The notes under the pieces are model-generated. The model ran no database searches, was not told the origin of the DNA, and saw nothing but the letters and a program-made list of their open reading frames with translations. Below, in pieces: positions 1 through 5,628 of a stretch of DNA of 7,720 nucleotides. This stretch comes from Caldifarciminota bacterium (lineage in GTDB: Bacteria; Hydrothermota; Tepidihabitantia; Tepidihabitantales; JAOUPE01). Position numbers and translations under genes: made by a program. Positions within the stretch are counted from its first letter, which is position 1, and each line of letters starts with the position of its first letter. The DNA lies in NCBI GenBank assembly GCA_029880025.1, contig JAOUPE010000070.1:1-7720 (forward strand). The letters run 5' to 3'.

Positions 1-1
1 G

Positions 2-631
2 CCGCCTGCCCGGTTTGTTCAGAGTCAAATTTTAAACTCGCTTCATCCCACAACGATTGTCGTGGGTTACGACCATCAGTTTGGTAAAGATGGTCAAGGC
101 AGTATTGAACTTTTAAAAAATTTATCCGACGAGTTCGATTTTGAACTTATTGTGGTTCCGGAATTTCTATTTGAAGGAGAACCAATTAAAAGCACAAGAA
201 TAAGGGAACGATTACTTTTAGGTGATATAAAAACCGCCAATCGCCTGTTAGGCAGAAATTATGTGATTTCCGGAACGGTAACCAAGGGCTTGGGTATTGG
301 TAAACGATTGGGTTTCCCCACCGTGAATCTTGAAGCGAAAGAAGTCGAAAAATTGATTCCAGCCGAAGGTGTTTATGCTGTCTCTGTCTGGCACCAGGGC
401 AAAAAATATTTAGGAGCGATGAACATTGGGCATCGACCAACTTTTAATGGTGACAAGAGGACAATTGAGACATCACTGATTAATTGCTCAAAAGAATTAT
501 ACGGCGCTCTGCTCAAGATTGAGTTGGTTGACCGGATTCGCCCGGAAAAGAGATTTCCGAATACCGAGAGTCTTACTGAACAGATTAAAGAAGACATTGA
601 ACGGGCAAAGCGAATTCTCGTTGGTCATTGA
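2..631 (+). CDS. ribF: Bifunctional riboflavin kinase / FAD synthetase, 5'-truncated by the window edge
   Basis: The enzyme phosphorylates riboflavin to FMN and adenylylates FMN to FAD in the cytoplasm. The frame is open from base 2 and reads through the GTG at 62, so that codon is internal (the Val of VVGYDHQFG), not a start. Seen: the end of the FAD synthetase domain with VVGYDHQFGKDGQG (about 59-103) and the STRIRERLLLGD segment (from 191), then the riboflavin kinase domain with the GKRLGFPTVNLE loop (from about 299), NIGHRPTF (422-445), the Glu of TIETSL and the closing IRPEKRF...L..QI..D motif. About 209 residues are present; the family is usually about 300-320, so roughly the first 100, including the nucleotidyl-transferase HxGH-type motif, lie upstream. 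It ends in TGA. The next gene's -35 box overlaps this stop. Identification is very secure. Confidence 0.95.
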   Translation, partial: PPARFVQSQILNSLHPTTIVVGYDHQFGKDGQGSIELLKNLSDEFDFELIVVPEFLFEGEPIKSTRIRERLLLGDIKTANRLLGRNYVISGTVTKGLGIGKRLGFPTVNLEAKEVEKLIPAEGVYAVSVWHQGKKYLGAMNIGHRPTFNGDKRTIETSLINCSKELYGALLKIELVDRIRPEKRFPNTESLTEQIKEDIERAKRILVGH

Positions 632-655
632 CGTAAAAAGAAAACTTATTATAAT
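628..655 (+). promoter_or_regulatory. Sigma70-type promoter for the lipoprotein gene
   Basis: TTGACG (628-633; 5 of 6 to consensus, overlapping the ribF TGA stop) is followed by a 16-bp spacer and a perfect TATAAT (650-655). Transcription would start near 662, giving a leader of only about 18 bases that holds the AAAGGAG ribosome binding site (665-671, 8 bases before ATG 680). The position in the only gap between ribF and the next gene supports it. It would also drive the genes downstream as far as the radical SAM gene. Not experimentally shown. Confidence 0.6.
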
Positions 656-679
656 AACCATAAAAAAGGAGACGAGAAA

Positions 680-1294
680 ATGACAAAAAAACAGAGAAAT
701 AGTAAGAATACTTATGTGCTCAACCTAATCATTCTTGTTATTATTTTTGTTTTTGGGTTCGGTTGCAAGAAGCAAATTCAAGACGAAAATTATTTCCCTC
801 ATGGCGGGGGTAGCTGGTGGCGATATCAAGATACTGAAATGCCCGGCTACTTTATTCGTGAGTTTTCCGGTAATACCCTAATCGGAAATATCAATGCGCA
901 AAATTGGGTTAAAACTTTTTATGACACCGCCGGGACTCAACTAGCAGTAGAAACAAACTATGTCCTGGTAACGGATACGATGGTTCTGTTCTATGAAGAT
1001 ATTTATTCTGACTCCTATATCTATTTAAAATTCCCGTTAGAAGTGGATAGTGCCTGGACTTTCTTGATTGACGATGATCCAATAAATGCTCGGATTGATA
1101 ATAAAGAAGACCTTACGGTCCCAGCCGGAACCTTTTCCGATGTTTGGTTAGTTCGATACGATGACCCGGAAAATGAAGAAACACGATATATTTATTATGC
1201 TCCCAATGTCGGCATCGTCCGGGATTATGCTATTGATTACGATAGTGAATTAGTATATGAAGAAGTTTTATTAGATTATCAGGCTAAACAATAA
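680..1294 (+). CDS. Putative secreted lipoprotein of unknown function
   Basis: A protein of 204 residues. The ATG at 680 follows a strong AAAGGAG site by 8 bases. The N-terminus is a basic stretch (TKKQRNSKN), a hydrophobic segment (about 12-27) and Cys29 followed by KKQ, which looks like a lipoprotein signal. The residues before the Cys (GFG) fit the usual lipobox only loosely because -3 is Gly rather than Leu/Val/Ile. The mature part is acidic, aromatic-rich and probably all-beta, with GGGSWWRYQD (about 42-51), VPAGTF (147-152) and YYAPNVGIVRD (172-182). The order 'initial W-x-Y strand, later VPAGTF, then YYAPxVGIV' recurs in uncharacterised lipoproteins of FCB-type bacteria; this is from memory and no search was run. 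The cell-envelope location and proximity to lgt fit. It has no catalytic motif that I recognise. Confidence 0.75.
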   Translation: MTKKQRNSKNTYVLNLIILVIIFVFGFGCKKQIQDENYFPHGGGSWWRYQDTEMPGYFIREFSGNTLIGNINAQNWVKTFYDTAGTQLAVETNYVLVTDTMVLFYEDIYSDSYIYLKFPLEVDSAWTFLIDDDPINARIDNKEDLTVPAGTFSDVWLVRYDDPENEETRYIYYAPNVGIVRDYAIDYDSELVYEEVLLDYQAKQ

Positions 1295-1316
1295 AAAATT
1301 ATCTCTAAGGTAGCCG

Positions 1317-1871
1317 ATGAGAAGATGTCCGGAATGTGGTGAACCAGTCCTGAAAGGTCAGACTCACTGTTTTGCTTGCGGCAGCGACTTTATTCTCACA
1401 CCGGCTAAAAGTCAATTCTTTAAAGGCAGTACGGTTTTTGTTATCGCAATTATCGGGGGCAGTATAATTGCACTTGTATTAGCATTATTGATCGCCCGAC
1501 CAAAACCTGAATCCGAGCCAAAAAAAGAAGTAGGTGTCCAATATCAGCCTAAAACCCAAAAAACTCCTACTTCACCGAGCAAGGCGGAAGCCGAAACTAA
1601 ATTGAGTGAAGTCGACCGTATGGCAAAGGAGCTCAGCCAATTAGAGTTTAAGTTGAATAAGATTGCAACTCGCGCTCGAACTGAACAGTTTAATAAAGAT
1701 GAACAAGATGCTTTCCGATTTTCTCAAGCGTTAGTTGCCGACATGAAATTGTTGTTGCAAACTCTGAAAAATGTCCAGAGCAAAGAGGATCAGAAGAAAA
1801 TTATCCGACAGTTTCGTTCCAAACAAAACGAGGTCTCCGAATTTCTATTTATCTTGAAGAATCGTCTTTAA
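1317..1871 (+). CDS. Zinc-ribbon, single-pass membrane, coiled-coil protein of unknown function
   Basis: A protein of 184 residues with three visible parts. First, an N-terminal zinc ribbon with Cys4/Cys7 and Cys18/Cys21 (CPECGEP...CFACGSDF). Second, one transmembrane helix at about 39-60, followed by a Lys/Pro/Glu/Ser/Thr-rich linker (61-90). Third, a charged helical region (about 91-184), likely coiled coil, rich in Lys, Glu and Gln. The ATG at 1317 sits 6 bases after AAGG (1307-1310) and 22 bases after the lipoprotein stop, so the two genes are probably cotranscribed. The zinc ribbon would face the cytoplasm by the positive-inside rule and the helical part the periplasm; that is inference. 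The architecture resembles many small zinc-ribbon membrane proteins and gives no specific function. Confidence 0.8.
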   Translation: MRRCPECGEPVLKGQTHCFACGSDFILTPAKSQFFKGSTVFVIAIIGGSIIALVLALLIARPKPESEPKKEVGVQYQPKTQKTPTSPSKAEAETKLSEVDRMAKELSQLEFKLNKIATRARTEQFNKDEQDAFRFSQALVADMKLLLQTLKNVQSKEDQKKIIRQFRSKQNEVSEFLFILKNRL

Positions 1872-1911
1872 TGAAATCTCCAGAAAAGAAATTGGCAATT
1901 TTAGGATGAAT

Positions 1912-1937
1912 ATAGCCGTATCGGTTTATACCGCTAT
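1912..1937 (+). other. Small inverted repeat in the lgt leader
   Basis: The arms ATAGCCGTAT (1912-1921) and ATACCGCTAT (1928-1937) can pair with one C-C mismatch around a 6-base loop. It lies 16 bases before the lgt ATG in an 82-base gap. No T-run follows it, so it is not a typical terminator. It may affect lgt mRNA, or it may be chance. Confidence 0.25.
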
Positions 1938-1953
1938 TAATTAAAAAAATTAC

Positions 1954-2739
1954 ATGTTCCCGGTTCTCCTGAAACTCGGCAATCTGAACATCTATTCCTA
2001 TGGTTTGATGCTTTTTATCTCATTTGTTGTCGGGATAAAGATAGTCGAGAAGCGGGCAAAGAAATTTGGGGTGGAGCCGAAAAAGATTACCGACTTGGCA
2101 CTGATTGTCCTGGTTTCGGTGATTATTGGTTCAAGATTACTTTATGTAATATTTCATTGGAGTGAATTCAAAAACGACTTAATTGGCATTATTGCTTTTT
2201 GGCGGGGTGGTTTAGCCGGATTAATGTTTTATGGCGGATTAGTTTCAGCAATTGTGGCTGGAATTCTTTATGCCCGCCGCCAAAGGATGCCCTTGCTCAA
2301 GATGTTTGACGCGGTGGCACCAGCTATTGTACTAGGTGAATTTTTCACAAGGATTGGCTGTTTTCTTAATGGTTGCTGTTTCGGCAAGCCGACTAACCTG
2401 CCTTGCGGCATCATATTCCCTCACAACAGTCTGGCTGGTTATCTCTTTCCCGATATTAAAATTCATCCTACCCAACTCTATTCTTCTTTGGCTGGGCTAT
2501 CATTATTCTTTATCGCTTTATGGTTGGAAAAGCGCAAACTCAGAGACGGCATACTTTTTTTTATCATCATTGCCCTTTACTCACTTTATCGTTTTCTCAT
2601 TGATTTTGTTCGTTATTATGAAGATTCGGGTAATTTCTTAATCAACCAGGCAATCTCTTTAATTCTAATTGCCGGCTCAATAATTATGATATTAGCTCTA
2701 ACCAGAAAGAAAACCAATGTTATTAAGGATAAGAAGTAA
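1954..2739 (+). CDS. lgt: Prolipoprotein diacylglyceryl transferase
   Basis: An inner-membrane enzyme that moves a diacylglyceryl group from phosphatidylglycerol to the lipobox cysteine of prolipoproteins, the first step of lipoprotein maturation. It has 261 residues, normal for the family, and about seven hydrophobic segments. Family landmarks in order: SYG (15-17), GSRLLYV (59-65), RGGLAGLMFYGGL (84-96), the signature RIGCFLNGCCFGKPT (133-147; the Cys-rich form seen outside proteobacteria), HPTQLY (171-176) and LYRFLIDFVRYY (211-222). Arg133 and Arg220 match conserved arginines of the family. The N-terminus MFPVLLKLGNLNIYSYG is a standard Lgt start, so ATG 1954 is right even though no clear Shine-Dalgarno precedes it (the upstream bases are A/T only). 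It overlaps comF by 23 bases and shares a transcription unit with a likely substrate lipoprotein. Confidence 0.95.
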   Translation: MFPVLLKLGNLNIYSYGLMLFISFVVGIKIVEKRAKKFGVEPKKITDLALIVLVSVIIGSRLLYVIFHWSEFKNDLIGIIAFWRGGLAGLMFYGGLVSAIVAGILYARRQRMPLLKMFDAVAPAIVLGEFFTRIGCFLNGCCFGKPTNLPCGIIFPHNSLAGYLFPDIKIHPTQLYSSLAGLSLFFIALWLEKRKLRDGILFFIIIALYSLYRFLIDFVRYYEDSGNFLINQAISLILIAGSIIMILALTRKKTNVIKDKK

Positions 2740-3433
2740 AATTTCTTATTTCTTTAAATCGGTTTTGGATTTTCTCTTTCCTCCAATATGTTTCGGTTGC
2801 AATAAAGAGATTGATTCAGGAATCGTATGTTACCAATGTTATAACAAAATCACCGGTTCCTGGTTAGGAGTGTGTGCCCAATGTGGTTATCCATTAGGTT
2901 ACAATCAGAGCTGCAAAAATTGTAAATCTAGCCTAACCTTACCCCGGATTCGAGCTTTAGGATTCTACACCGAGCCGTTTCTTCCTTTGATTCATGCTTT
3001 AAAATATCAGGGAAAGAAATCATTGGCTGAAATTTTCGGTAAGGCGTTAACCGGACTATTAAATTCTGACCCAATCCTAAAGCAAGCCGAGGTTTTAGTC
3101 CCGGTGCCATTACATCCTGCCCGAAAAAGAGAGCGCGGTTTTAACCAATCTGAGCTTTTAGGATTTGAGGTCTCAAGGCTGACCGGTATCCCGGTCGTTA
3201 ATGCGCTTTGGCGTAAGAAAAATACCAAATCTCAAACCAAATTAGATAGTAAGAAAAGAATTGAAAATATGCAGGGAGCGTTTATAATTAAAGATAATAA
3301 GACAGTGGTTAACAAAAAAGTAATCTTAATCGATGATGTGATAACTTCAGGTGCAACCATCAATTCAGCCGCCCAAACCTTGTTGGAAGCCGGGGTTCGG
3401 GAAGTGTTCGGTCTAGTTATTGCACGAGCATGA
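2717..3433 (+). CDS. comF: ComF family phosphoribosyltransferase-like protein
   Basis: The family combines an N-terminal double zinc ribbon with a type I phosphoribosyltransferase fold. ComF is needed for DNA uptake in naturally competent bacteria, but the family is widespread in non-competent ones and its exact reaction is unclear. It has 238 residues. Seen: FPPICFGC near the start; four CxxC pairs (Cys25/28, 38/41, 53/56, 66/69); ALKYQGK (94-100); PVPLHPARKRERGFNQ (about 129-144); and the PRPP-binding loop VILIDDVITSGATI (202-215). The start at 2717 lies inside the end of lgt; this gives the usual N-terminal length. The stop overlaps the start of the next gene as ATGA. No other competence gene is visible in the window. 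Confidence 0.92.
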   Translation: MLLRIRSKISYFFKSVLDFLFPPICFGCNKEIDSGIVCYQCYNKITGSWLGVCAQCGYPLGYNQSCKNCKSSLTLPRIRALGFYTEPFLPLIHALKYQGKKSLAEIFGKALTGLLNSDPILKQAEVLVPVPLHPARKRERGFNQSELLGFEVSRLTGIPVVNALWRKKNTKSQTKLDSKKRIENMQGAFIIKDNKTVVNKKVILIDDVITSGATINSAAQTLLEAGVREVFGLVIARA

Positions 3434-4761
3434 GATTAGATTTAATTGTTCCAACTTGGGAAGACGAAAAGAAACGGAAGATGAAAGGTAAGGCATTTCG
3501 CCTGCCTCAATTATCATTAGGCATTATCGGTGCTTTAACCCCAAAAGATATTTCGGTCCATTATATCGATGAAAATATGGAAGACATCAATTTTGATGAC
3601 GGTGCGGATTTGGTAGGGATAACCGCGATGACACCGACCGCGCCCCGTGCTTATAAAATCGCCCAAGAGTTCCGCAAGCGTGGGGCTAAAGTTATCCTGG
3701 GTGGAATCCATCCTTCTGTGCTGCCGGATGAAGCCCTGCGTTATTGCGATTCAGTGGTTGTTGGTGAAGTTGAACTGGTATGGCATCAATTGATAGATGA
3801 TTTTAAGAATAAGGAACTTAAACCGCGGTACCAAGCCAAAGCATTACCCGATGTGGCAAATATACCGTTTCCCCGCAGGGAATTGTATCGGGACAAAAAA
3901 TATCTAATCACCTCACTTATCCAAATCACCCGAGGCTGTCCATTTGATTGTACGTTCTGTTCTGCCAATCTGTTTTCCGGTCGCACCTTTCGAACTCGAC
4001 CGGTTGAATCGGTGGTGGCAGAAATTGAACAAACCAATTCTAAATTCATCGGATTTCTCGATGACAATATAGTGGGCAATCGAAACTATGCCAAAGAATT
4101 GTGCCGGGCTTTGATTCCATTAAAGATTAAGTGGTTGGGTCAGGCATCCTTAACCATGGCAGATGATGATGAGCTTTTGACTTTGATGGCAAAGAGTGGA
4201 TGCAAAGGTGTTTTCATTGGTTTGGAATCGGTTACGGCAGAAGGTTTAGCCGAAGTGAATAAGCGCTATCAGAAAGCATCGCTAATGAGTGAAAAGATTA
4301 AAAAGATTCATGACCATGGTATTCTAATCGAGGGTTCGTTCATTCTCGGACTCGACACCGATGACCGAAGCGTGTTTGAACGAACCGTTGAATTTTCCAA
4401 AAAGAATAAATTAGAGGTTGCCTCATTTGGTGTGCTTACGCCTTATCCAGGAACTCCATTACAGAAAAGGTTAATCGAGGAAGACCGCGTGATTTCCTAT
4501 GACTGGCGACTATACACCTGCGGTCGGACTGTTTTTAAGCCAAAAAATATGAGCGTCGAACAACTCCAGGAAGGGTTGGATTGGTGCTGGTATCAATTTT
4601 ATTCGTATAATTCTATTTTCTCTCGTTTTCTTGATACCTGGCCTCGATTATTAGCGATCGGGGTTCCGCTGCTTATTTTAAATCTTTCCTATAAAAGAAT
4701 GCTTCACCGCACCAATGATACCACTGAACTTTTGAAAAATTTAGAATTTGAAATCGCCTGA
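3430..4761 (+). CDS. B12-binding domain radical SAM protein (BchE-like class)
   Basis: A protein of 443 residues that probably carries out a cobalamin-dependent radical SAM reaction such as a methyl transfer or a ring or lipid modification; the substrate is unknown. An N-terminal Rossmann-like cobalamin-binding region (about 1-130) contains DLVGITAMTPTAPRAY and ILGGIHPSVLPDEAL; no DxHxxG cobalt-ligand motif is seen, as in many members of this class. The radical SAM core has the 4Fe-4S motif CPFDCTFC (Cys170, 174, 177), FLDDN (209-213), IGLES (263-267) and TPYPGTPL (337-344). The C-terminal tail (about 375-443) includes a hydrophobic patch (about 405-419) that may contact membrane; it recalls the DUF4070 region of hopanoid methylase-type enzymes, but this is tentative. 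The ATG overlaps the comF TGA by 4 bases, indicating translational coupling. Nothing that looks like an intrinsic terminator follows. Confidence 0.88.
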   Translation: MRLDLIVPTWEDEKKRKMKGKAFRLPQLSLGIIGALTPKDISVHYIDENMEDINFDDGADLVGITAMTPTAPRAYKIAQEFRKRGAKVILGGIHPSVLPDEALRYCDSVVVGEVELVWHQLIDDFKNKELKPRYQAKALPDVANIPFPRRELYRDKKYLITSLIQITRGCPFDCTFCSANLFSGRTFRTRPVESVVAEIEQTNSKFIGFLDDNIVGNRNYAKELCRALIPLKIKWLGQASLTMADDDELLTLMAKSGCKGVFIGLESVTAEGLAEVNKRYQKASLMSEKIKKIHDHGILIEGSFILGLDTDDRSVFERTVEFSKKNKLEVASFGVLTPYPGTPLQKRLIEEDRVISYDWRLYTCGRTVFKPKNMSVEQLQEGLDWCWYQFYSYNSIFSRFLDTWPRLLAIGVPLLILNLSYKRMLHRTNDTTELLKNLEFEIA

Positions 4762-4784
4762 TTAGATAGCCTAACTGTTCCCCA

Positions 4785-5027
4785 AAATTTCTCCTCTACA
4801 TTTGATTTTTGTATGGAAGAGGATTGGCTAAAGGATATTTTTAGAATTGTAAGTTATTAGGGAATGCATAAAACAAAAGTTTTCTCAATAAAAATAGAAG
4901 CGTCGCCTTTCATTTATTCAGTTTTTGAAGATAATCCTATTCTTTCGGCGACCTCGGCTTATGACAAACCAGACTTTATTCGCATTTTTTTCAAAAGTTC
5001 GGCCATTTCTTTGGTAAAAACAAACAT
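4785..5027 (-). pseudogene. Decayed Cro/C1-type (XRE) helix-turn-helix regulator
   Basis: Reading the minus strand from ATG 5027 gives MFVFTKEMAELLKKMRIKSGLS, then TAA (4961-4959), then AEVAERIGLSSKTE, then TAA (4916-4914), then MKGDASIFIEKTFVLCIP, then TAATAA (4859-4854), then LTILKISFSQSSSIQ, all in one frame. The first two pieces join into a textbook HTH_3 motif, LLKKMRIKSGLS-[Q]-AEVAERIGLS; the stop sits exactly where the family has its conserved Gln, a single CAA to TAA change. The later IEK...P..LTILK matches the ISxLEKG...NPSLxTILxFLR part of a candidate-phylum HTH family (recalled, not searched), with a few extra residues before IEK. Its left end is uncertain and could extend toward 4762. 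Intact genes in this window end in TAA, so code reassignment is not a credible rescue. An internal ATG at 5006 (MAELL) is an alternative old start. Confidence 0.7.
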
Positions 5028-5033
5028 AGAAAA

Positions 5034-5062
5034 AGATTAGTTATAACTAATGCTTCTGTCAA
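5034..5062 (-). promoter_or_regulatory. Remnant promoter with palindromic operator upstream of the HTH pseudogene
   Basis: On the minus strand a perfect -35 box TTGACA (5062-5057), a 17-bp spacer and a weak -10 TAATCT (5039-5034) lie just before the pseudogene ATG at 5027. A 16-bp perfect palindrome, ATTAGTTATAACTAAT (5036-5051), covers the spacer and the -10. A dimeric HTH protein binding there would block the promoter, the usual layout for XRE autorepression. The palindrome and -35 are seen; operator function is inferred. The -10 is poor, so the promoter may be dead or weak. Confidence 0.45.
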
Positions 5063-5114
5063 GCCAAATTTTCTTCTAAATCGTCCTTCGTCAATCGCTT
5101 ATCGTATTTTCGTC

Positions 5115-5354
5115 AGAGGGAGGGGGTACCGCCTAGGGGGTGGTCTCCTAAGTAGCCTCAGAGGTAGACTCGGGAGTAGCCTCGGAAGCAGACTCGGGAG
5201 CAGATTCGGAGGCAGACTCGGGAACAGACTGGGAGGCAGACTCGGAGACAGACTGGGGAGCAGACTCAGGAGCAGACTGGGAGGCAAACTCGGGAGCAGA
5301 CACGGGGGTAGACCCCTAAGCAACCTGGGGAGCAGAGTCAGGGGCTGACCCTTG
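5115..5354. repeat. GC-rich 12-bp degenerate tandem repeat (minisatellite)
   Basis: From 5151 the plus strand falls into exact 12-base steps with no length change to 5354 (17 units), consensus about AGCAGACTCGGG. Example units are ggtagactcggg (5163), agcagactcggg (5187), ggcagactcggg (5211), ggcagactcgga (5235), agcagactcagg (5259) and agcagacacggg (5295). The unit at 5139-5150 (ggtggtctccta) resembles the one at 5307-5318 (ggtagaccccta), and 5115-5138 is a more decayed or G-rich flank. The centre is best conserved and the edges diverge, as in ageing tandem arrays. The array is purine- and G-rich on the plus strand and much richer in GC than its surroundings. Since 12 is a multiple of 3, it stays open in several frames: SRLG-like repeats on plus and LLPSLPPS-like repeats on minus. 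Neither frame has convincing gene features. Confidence 0.85.
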
Positions 5355-5628
5355 GTCTGAAAAAATTCAGATACAATCTCTTCCACTAACGACCAAACAC
5401 AAGAAACCAGACACTGCCTTTTCGGGGCTGCCTCCTCATCTAAAATTGCCCCAAAATATCCCTTATTTTTTTCTGTCCGCCTTAGGCGGATTATGTATTG
5501 TGTGCCCAGAATTACAGTGGGTTCTGTCATATGTCAAGACCTGACACCGGGTCTTTTCCTTAGTCGGGGATTGCTTAGACTTAAGAGATGTTTAGTTTGG
5601 TATCAAAAATAGATTAAAATATTTTACC
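5355..5628. other. Gene-free stretch with short palindromes
   Basis: No coding region, tRNA or strong terminator is recognised here. It holds three short dyads: TCTGAA-AAAA-TTCAGA (5356-5371); TCCGCCTTAGGCGGA (5477-5491, 7-base arms around one T); and AAGACC...GGTCTT (5536-5555, 8-base loop) within a GTCAAGACCTGACACCGGGTC context. The last two resemble motifs that recur in many draft genomes and next to IS200-like REP-associated transposases, but that is recollection only and no transposase remains are visible. An AT-only palindrome (5615-5626) follows the porV-like stop on the minus strand and could be a weak terminator. Confidence 0.4.

Noticed and set aside
62..64. GTG as the ribF start codon
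   Set aside because: In-frame codons upstream encode typical FAD-synthetase sequence (PPARFVQSQILNSLHP), so the gene starts before the window.
4813..4860. 15-codon plus-strand mini-frame (MEEDWLKDIFRIVSY)
   Set aside because: It is too short, has no ribosome binding site and is antisense to the C-terminal part of the HTH remnant.
4785..5027. Recoded (TAA = Gln) but functional HTH gene
   Set aside because: The lipoprotein, zinc-ribbon, lgt, porV-like and asparagine-synthase-like genes all end in TAA at plausible family ends, so TAA acts as a stop here. Two of the four stops do not fall on a recognisable Gln position.
4864..5040. 58-codon plus-strand open frame (MHKTKVFSIKIE... to TAG)
   Set aside because: It lies antisense to the HTH pseudogene, which explains the sequence much better. 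The only AGG-like site sits 2 bases from the ATG, too close to work, and the translation resembles no family I know.
5151..5354. CRISPR array
   Set aside because: The units are 12 bases long, contiguous and without spacers, and no cas genes are near.
5099..5530. 143-codon minus-strand open frame with Leu/Pro/Ser repeats
   Set aside because: Its length comes from the 12-bp array lacking stops in this frame. The non-repeat N-terminal part has no recognisable domain and spans the palindromes, and the ATG lacks a ribosome binding site.
5615..5626. Intrinsic terminator for the PorV/PorQ-like gene (TAAAATATTTTA dyad)
   Set aside because: The stem is AT-only, and the following T-run on the minus strand is short and offset. 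It is too weak to call as a feature of its own.
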